5,107 nt of DNA from Parvibaculum sp. (GTDB lineage: Bacteria > Pseudomonadota > Alphaproteobacteria > Parvibaculales > Parvibaculaceae): positions 1 through 5,107 of the forward strand of contig JAGUWA010000081.1 of NCBI GenBank assembly GCA_020062605.1. Reading direction: 5' to 3'. The stretch's first letter is position 1, and the number at the start of each line of letters is the position of its first letter. Shown here in pieces: positions 4,774-5,107 of the stretch. The notes under the pieces were generated by a model. That model was not told the DNA's origin. It worked only from the letters and a program-made list of their open reading frames with translations, and did no database searches. The translations under genes and the position numbers were made by a program.

Positions 4774-5107
4774 TCAGACGGCCTTGTCGTAGAGCCCGAA
4801 ACGCCATGAGGTTGCGCCGGTGCTCGCACCGATGCGCGCACCGTCCTGCACCACCCGCAGCCTCGGCCGCCCGGCATCGAGGCGGCCCCTTGTGCGAAGC
4901 TGAGCGAGCTTGAAGCGCAGCAGCGCCTCGTCATAGGGCTTCACGAGATAGTCGTCCGCCCCGGCCTCGATGGCCCGGCGGATGGACGCCGCGGCCCCAT
5001 CCGAAGTCACATGGAGAAGGCAGGGATCCTTGCCACCCGCCTGATCGCGGACAGCCTCAATGAGCGGCCGGCCGTCCGCCGTCTCGAGCCTTGCCTCGGC
5101 AAGCACG
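4774..5107 (-). CDS. Response-regulator receiver domain, C-terminal part (cut by right window edge)
   Basis: The last 110 residues of a receiver-domain protein; its N-terminus is beyond the right edge. Seen in order: ADGRPLIEAV (the DG loop after beta-3), HVTSDG with Thr34 of the fragment in the beta-4 switch position, AIEAGADDYLVKP with conserved Lys56 at the end of beta-5, then helix alpha-5 (about 59-73). The T-to-K spacing of 22 matches CheY Thr87-Lys109. Counting back 30 to the CheY Asp57 equivalent gives Glu4, so the usual phospho-accepting Asp appears replaced by Glu. After alpha-5 come about 35 residues with no recognised output domain, so this is a stand-alone receiver or has its other domains upstream. 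Receivers normally relay phosphorylation from a histidine kinase; with Glu this one may be locked or regulated differently. No kinase is in view. Confidence 0.88.
   Translation of the reverse strand, partial: VLAEARLETADGRPLIEAVRDQAGGKDPCLLHVTSDGAAASIRRAIEAGADDYLVKPYDEALLRFKLAQLRTRGRLDAGRPRLRVVQDGARIGASTGATSWRFGLYDKAV

Noticed and set aside
4619..4807. Minus-strand 62-residue ORF containing LQVLNQVLQILNQG
   Set aside because: It overlaps the end of the response-regulator gene in another frame, has no ribosome site before its Met codons, and its heptad look comes from the two-copy DNA repeat.

Overview
The window is about 5.1 kb of GC-rich chromosomal DNA. It most likely comes from an alphaproteobacterium: the codon use is C/G-ending, the Spinster-type MFS transporter and the SLT-domain transglycosylase look like alphaproteobacterial types, and the intergenic hairpin repeats resemble those common in such genomes. 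The genus cannot be fixed from the sequence alone. Six protein genes are supported, two of them cut by the window edges. No tRNA, rRNA, CRISPR array, transposase or phage gene was seen.

Layout from left to right: (1) the N-terminal 215 residues of a P2-type cation-transporting ATPase on the minus strand, reading off the left edge, with a TATAAT -10 box upstream. (2) A 222-base gap holding two inverted copies of a REP-like hairpin repeat. (3) A group III truncated haemoglobin on the minus strand, divergent from (4) an NsrR-type Rrf2 regulator on the plus strand. The space between them holds a near-perfect 11-1-11 NsrR operator. (5) A two-hairpin intergenic repeat between nsrR and (6) a minus-strand SLT lytic-transglycosylase-domain protein. 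(7) A 163-base divergent intergenic region with a perfect 6-5-6 palindrome, then (8) a 472-residue 12-TM MFS transporter of the Spinster-like group. (9) A 182-base gap with an 8-bp hairpin and a 21-base-period direct repeat, then (10) the C-terminal part of a response-regulator receiver domain on the minus strand, cut by the right edge.

The one clear functional unit is the haemoglobin-nsrR pair. A nitric-oxide-sensing iron-sulfur repressor faces a haem protein of a family tied to NO/O2 chemistry, with the repressor's own operator between them. This reads as a compact, self-regulated nitrosative-stress switch. The other genes do not form an obvious pathway with it: the ATPase, transglycosylase, transporter and receiver protein look like independent transcription units. 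The second item of note is the receiver fragment, which carries Glu where the phospho-accepting Asp is expected.
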